A DNA stretch of 64,000 nucleotides from Alitta virens (taxonomy: Eukaryota; Annelida; Polychaeta; Phyllodocida; Nereididae), in assembly GCA_932294295.1 (NCBI GenBank), contig OW028582.1, positions 38,662,204 to 38,726,203 on the forward strand, given 5' to 3'. The position numbers and the translations under genes were made by a program. Every line of letters starts with the position of its first letter. Positions within the stretch are counted from its first letter, which is position 1. The notes under the pieces are model-generated. The model ran no database searches and was not told where the DNA came from. It was given only the letters and a program-made list of their open reading frames with translations. Shown one piece after another: positions 60,060-64,000 of this stretch.

Positions 60060-61080
60060 GAATGTGGAGATTTACAGGTTCAATTGACAAATGACCTAAG
60101 TCGTATATAACTATGTATGTTGTGCATAATTGTGAAATGTTTGAGAAATTTCAAGAAAACATATACTAAAGTATGTATGACTAGTGAAAATGTTAGTGAA
60201 GTACACGTTGCAATTGGATGCTTTGAATTAGAAACCTCTATGAGCAAGCCCTGTCTCTAAACCCAGTGTTGTGATCTCTTGTGCTTTTCTATGTCATTAG
60301 GTACAAACCCAGTATCCTGATGTTCCACTCCTTCAGTTCCCAGTTGCACCAATCGGCCTTAATTAAGCTCGCACCTGGCAAAGCATCAAAGCTTAAGGTC
60401 TCTTGACACGCAACTTGAGAATCAGAGCTGAGAAAATCCTCACTTCCAAGTGGCCAGCAAGAATATTGAGAAAATCTTGGGTTAAAAAATGTGGAAGTTG
60501 ATTAGAAAAGAGAAGGCGTTCAGCCAGCAGTGTAAAACCGTAGAGGCTCTGTTTGTGTCAGAGCTGTTTATTCTTTTTGTCCTTGAGTTTGCCTTGAAAA
60601 CTGAGCTAAGAACAAGTGCGCCTGATCTTTAGATACAGGTCAATCTGAATAATTCTACTTGCTGCAATATGTCACCTCAGTGTTGCCTGTCTGGTGGTTA
60701 GTTTTTATGCTAGTTCCCATGTACAGACATAATGATGATACATATGAGATTTCTTCCCTCTCCCACCATATGGCTTAGAGTTCTCCATTGCAGTTATATT
60801 ACCGTGATTTTTACCGCTAGATGGCATACAATGACAGTCTGGAGCTGCCACCTGTTGAAAGTTTTCATTAGACTTGCTTTTCATAAAAAACGAAGTTGCC
60901 CGGCAAATTTCAACAGACTTGCTTATGATCAGCAGGTGTTTGGTAATACAACCTCACGGTAATACAATAGCAAACAACACAATACACAAATGAAAAGTTT
61001 TACATTGCAAATACAAAGCATTTGGGATTAACATCCGCCAATACCTAGTATACAATGCATACTCTGCCATTTTACTATTA
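60060..61080. other. Unassigned stretch 3' of the array
   Basis: No supported gene. No recognisable array sequence continues past copy 16, so the right edge of the array is here. Confidence 0.4.
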
Positions 61081-61082
61081 CA

Positions 61083-61362
61083 CCCTGGGCAGGCTAATCC
61101 TCAAGGAGCATGCACCATGTCCATTCGATCTGGCCATGCATGTGTAGCCCTTAGCAGCCATGAACGTATGGGTAACCTTAGGGGCTTAAGAGCTCACACC
61201 AGTGTCATCACTGTGGTTGCATATCACTAAGTAAACTTTAAACCTGGGATGGGTGGGATGCAGCAGAACCTGCCCTGTTCCTCCAAACCATATTGGAGAT
61301 TAGAAACTACAATCTTGTGATTAGTAGGCAAATGCCTTTTACATTAGACCATGCCACACAAG
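61083..61362 (-). mobile_element. SINE-like repeat with decayed tRNA head
   Basis: On the minus strand TGGCATGGTCTAATGTAAAA then GGCATTTGCCTACTAATCAC resembles a tRNA A-box region and anticodon arm. GTAGTTTCTAATCTCC stands where a B box would be. A 200-bp body follows (GGAACAGGGCAGGTTCTGCT and on). Confidence 0.5.
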
Positions 61363-62880
61363 TGCTTTTTAGCCAAATTTGTGTGGAGTTCCAGTGAAAC
61401 AGTTATAATTGGATTTTGCAAATTTCACACTAATAGACTCATCAGAAAATCACTTGTACTCAATGTCATAAAACTATTTATTTGGGGAGATTTGGCATTC
61501 AATTATGTTACCTGATTGCATTAATCAAATGAGGTAAACAGGATTATATAGGAAAGGTGATATGCCAACTGGCCGGTTGCGTCAATTTTTCACTGATTAA
61601 GATCTTTTCTGACATTTGCACCATAAGGATGAGTTCACTTTTGAATTAATCAATACAAGCAAAATGAAAGTTAAATACACTCATTGAAAAGGTATTATGA
61701 ACATTGGATAATCATGGACCATTTAGGAGGCATGTTTTATATATGGTTACAGGTTCTCTTTATTCGTCCACGTGCCCAATTTTCAAACTCAATGCTCTCT
61801 ACATTTGGATCTTTTCCCCCTCTTTTATGTCGTCATAGCAGGAATTTCAGTGGGTGAAAAAGCAATCAGTATGTTCATAGATTTCATTTAGAATGTTGGA
61901 ATGTGATGCTTTTGTTCCATGCTTAGCATGATAGTAATATGATCAAAAATGTCTTCATTTCCTGTGCTAATGTCTCATTACTTACACTGGTATGATCCCC
62001 AATGGCGCATTATGGAGCAATTCTTAAAATACAGGCAGGTCCACGTGGATCTACATTGATTGAATGAAAATATATCAATATGGTAGTAATTCAGATGAAA
62101 AGTATTGCAGAACCCTTTTGTAAACATAGCTGTTCATTTGGATTCGCTGTTTTTGTTGCATTTTAAAGCTTCATCACTTGTTGATGCAACCCACTACTCA
62201 ATTTGACAGCAGCTGGAATTACATGGTTTCCGTTCCCAAAACCCGAAGCTTGCCACCTTTCCTCTCAATTAAAATGCATATTGCAAATAAAATTTGCCTC
62301 TGTTGCTCATCAATTAAACAATATTTATTGTAAATCAATTTCAAATGTTTAGAACTGAGGCGCCATTGCTAATGATCTGTAACTGCTTAGTAAGATTTAA
62401 AATAAGCCGCTTCAAAGACATACGCAATGATGAGATGATGAACAAAGGACAACCACATTATATTTTCATACATCTTTGATTTTATATTATGCAAATGATA
62501 CTGCAGTACTATAATGTTTGTACCAACAACGTACAAATGTTAAACAATAAACGTAACAGTTTATATGGAGCATGCAATGTTTATATAGTTAATAAAGATC
62601 TATAATTGCCACTAAACAATACTGAAGGTCTACATATTACAATGGCTATTAGAATAAAGTGATATGACACACGGATCAAGCACAATTTTATAGCTTATAC
62701 ATAATAAACATACAATGTATATACAATGAATAATTGTACAAGTATGCTTTTTTCATAATTCAAGATTTCCAATAACAACAGTTATATTACAATATTTTTC
62801 TTATCAAATACTTTACCATACATCATTATGATTTATATAAAGACAGGCTGCACATTGTTTACATTTAATAGCTATAATTT
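61363..62880. other. Unassigned AT-rich stretch
   Basis: Very AT-rich from about 62.4 kb. No gene, RNA or repeat family recognised. Confidence 0.35.
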
Positions 62881-64000
62881 ATGTACATTTACAACAATTC
62901 AAGGTAGGCTACAGATTTTAATTTCCCCATAAAAGTGCGATATTTTGATGAGGCCTTTGTTAGCTGTTTGTCTTTTGCAAGTCTGACATGGAAATTGTGT
63001 CTATAACAATTGAATAAAACAAAAGCCAAAAAAACTAGTTCCAATGGAGTATTTGTTGGAAATATTAATGCCTCAGTACCTTGAATGTGCAGGTTCATGG
63101 GAGATATTTGTTTGCATGAAATTTGCTTCAGATTAGAGAATTTCCCTTTGGACCACATCTCTGATATACACTCTAATAGGATTGAGTATACTCTGATATT
63201 TACATTATTCATTGGGTAAGTACATTATTTATCCAATTCTGTTGTTTTCCTGCTTTTTGCAGACTTGTAGATCAGATCCCAGTGTGAAACATTGCCTTGG
63301 GATAATACATCACCCTGGTGCTGCGTTTTTGTGTGCACATTTACAGCACTTGTTTCAAAGTGTTCAAAAACACAACAGTCTGTAATCAAATCAGCATGGA
63401 GTGATTACGTCATAAGTTTCCTCCAGGGAGTCTTTGGAACAAGATCTGTTGTTTGAGGTCAGAGGTCATTCTTACATAGACAGCCAATGTTTCATCTGAA
63501 ACGAGAAAGAAATATATTTTTATTTAATTCAAAGCCTGTTCATCAGACATTTGATATGTTATTGTGTGCCACATTTTAATAAGACTATAATACCCGAATT
63601 ACTCATATTACTGCATTTTTGTTAAATATCATTATTAAATTATTATAATTTTTTTTTATATGCATCTAGTAATATGAACTCTCAGTGTGAAATTTCACAT
63701 AATCACAAACATGATTTTATGGAGTATACATTTCAGTTTTTAACATTGACCTATGTGAAGCTAAATGTGACCATACAAATACTGACTAATTATGAGAGGT
63801 TAGTGAGGGCGTGAAATTGACTATTCCCAAAGCTAAATAATTTAATATTTTATCTAGGTAGGTTCCAGTAGATGGGTGGGTGGGTGATTGGGGCTTTACG
63901 TCCTGTATTTCTGCACCTGCTGGGCTAATTAGGACAGGCAGAGACCATGGCAATGAGATGAAGGATGAAACAGCCATCTAACTTAGGCTCGACCAGGTTC
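62881..64000. other. Unassigned right end of window
   Basis: A minus-strand open frame at 62889-63212 (107 codons) is the longest outside repeats, but I see no domain, signal or convincing splice context. At 63868-63925 the sequence GGGTGGGTGGGTGATTGGGG followed by CTTTACGTCCTG looks like part of an interspersed repeat running off the window; its family is unknown to me. Confidence 0.25.

Noticed and set aside
62889..63212. 107-codon minus-strand ORF as a host exon
   Set aside because: It has no recognisable domain, and splice-like words nearby (GGGTAAGTAC and TTTTTGCAG on the plus strand) are on the opposite strand and only about 50 bp apart.

Overview
This is metazoan nuclear DNA. The genes have introns with GT-AG borders, TATA boxes and AATAAA signals. 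The rest is AT-rich and crowded with tRNA-derived SINEs, decayed non-LTR retrotransposons (LINEs), a terminal-inverted-repeat element and microsatellites. No bacterial-style operon is present. The repeat types fit a marine invertebrate, but I cannot name the phylum from sequence alone.

Layout. 1-19.3 kb: no host gene that I can support. It holds low-complexity DNA and minisatellites, a TIR element carrying an 11-bp tandem repeat (about 2.42-2.96 kb), several LINE 3' ends (3.9-5.2 kb, 13.0-13.4 kb), a LINE linker fragment (14.0-14.5 kb), an almost full-span but broken CR1-like LINE (about 14.8-18.66 kb) and at least eight SINE copies. 19.4-20.1 kb: a broken, minus-strand copy (copy 0) of the gene family that fills the rest of the window. 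21.6-60.1 kb: sixteen plus-strand copies in tandem with a period close to 2.5 kb. 60.1-64 kb: intergenic DNA with one more SINE-like repeat.

The gene family. Each intact copy has two exons of 104 and 217 nt joined by a phase-2 intron. It encodes a 106-residue protein: a signal peptide of about 17 residues and a mature chain of about 89 residues rich in Gly (17) and Tyr (13), without cysteine, ending in AGKYAGNYAYPGNY-type repeats. I do not recognise the family; a secreted structural, matrix or coat protein is only an inference from composition and copy number. Copies 2-9 and 11-15 look intact. Copy 10 has lost its ATG (ATT). Copy 16 has an internal deletion of about 85 bp and a damaged TATA box. 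Copy 0 has a 10-bp frameshifting deletion.

Array evolution. Every spacer carries the same antisense, 5'-truncated LINE reverse-transcriptase fragment ending in a (GACA)n tail, so the LINE inserted before amplification and was copied along with the gene. Two spacer types (A, B) recur with a three-unit period over copies 1-10, giving a roughly 7.5-kb higher-order repeat. Some spacers are A/B mosaics, which indicates unequal crossing-over or gene conversion. Edge copies (0, 1, 16) have different, longer introns and the most sequence differences, as expected for a homogenising tandem array. A block upstream of the TATA box, centred on ATTTAAAT, is shared by copy 0 and the array copies and is the best candidate regulatory element.
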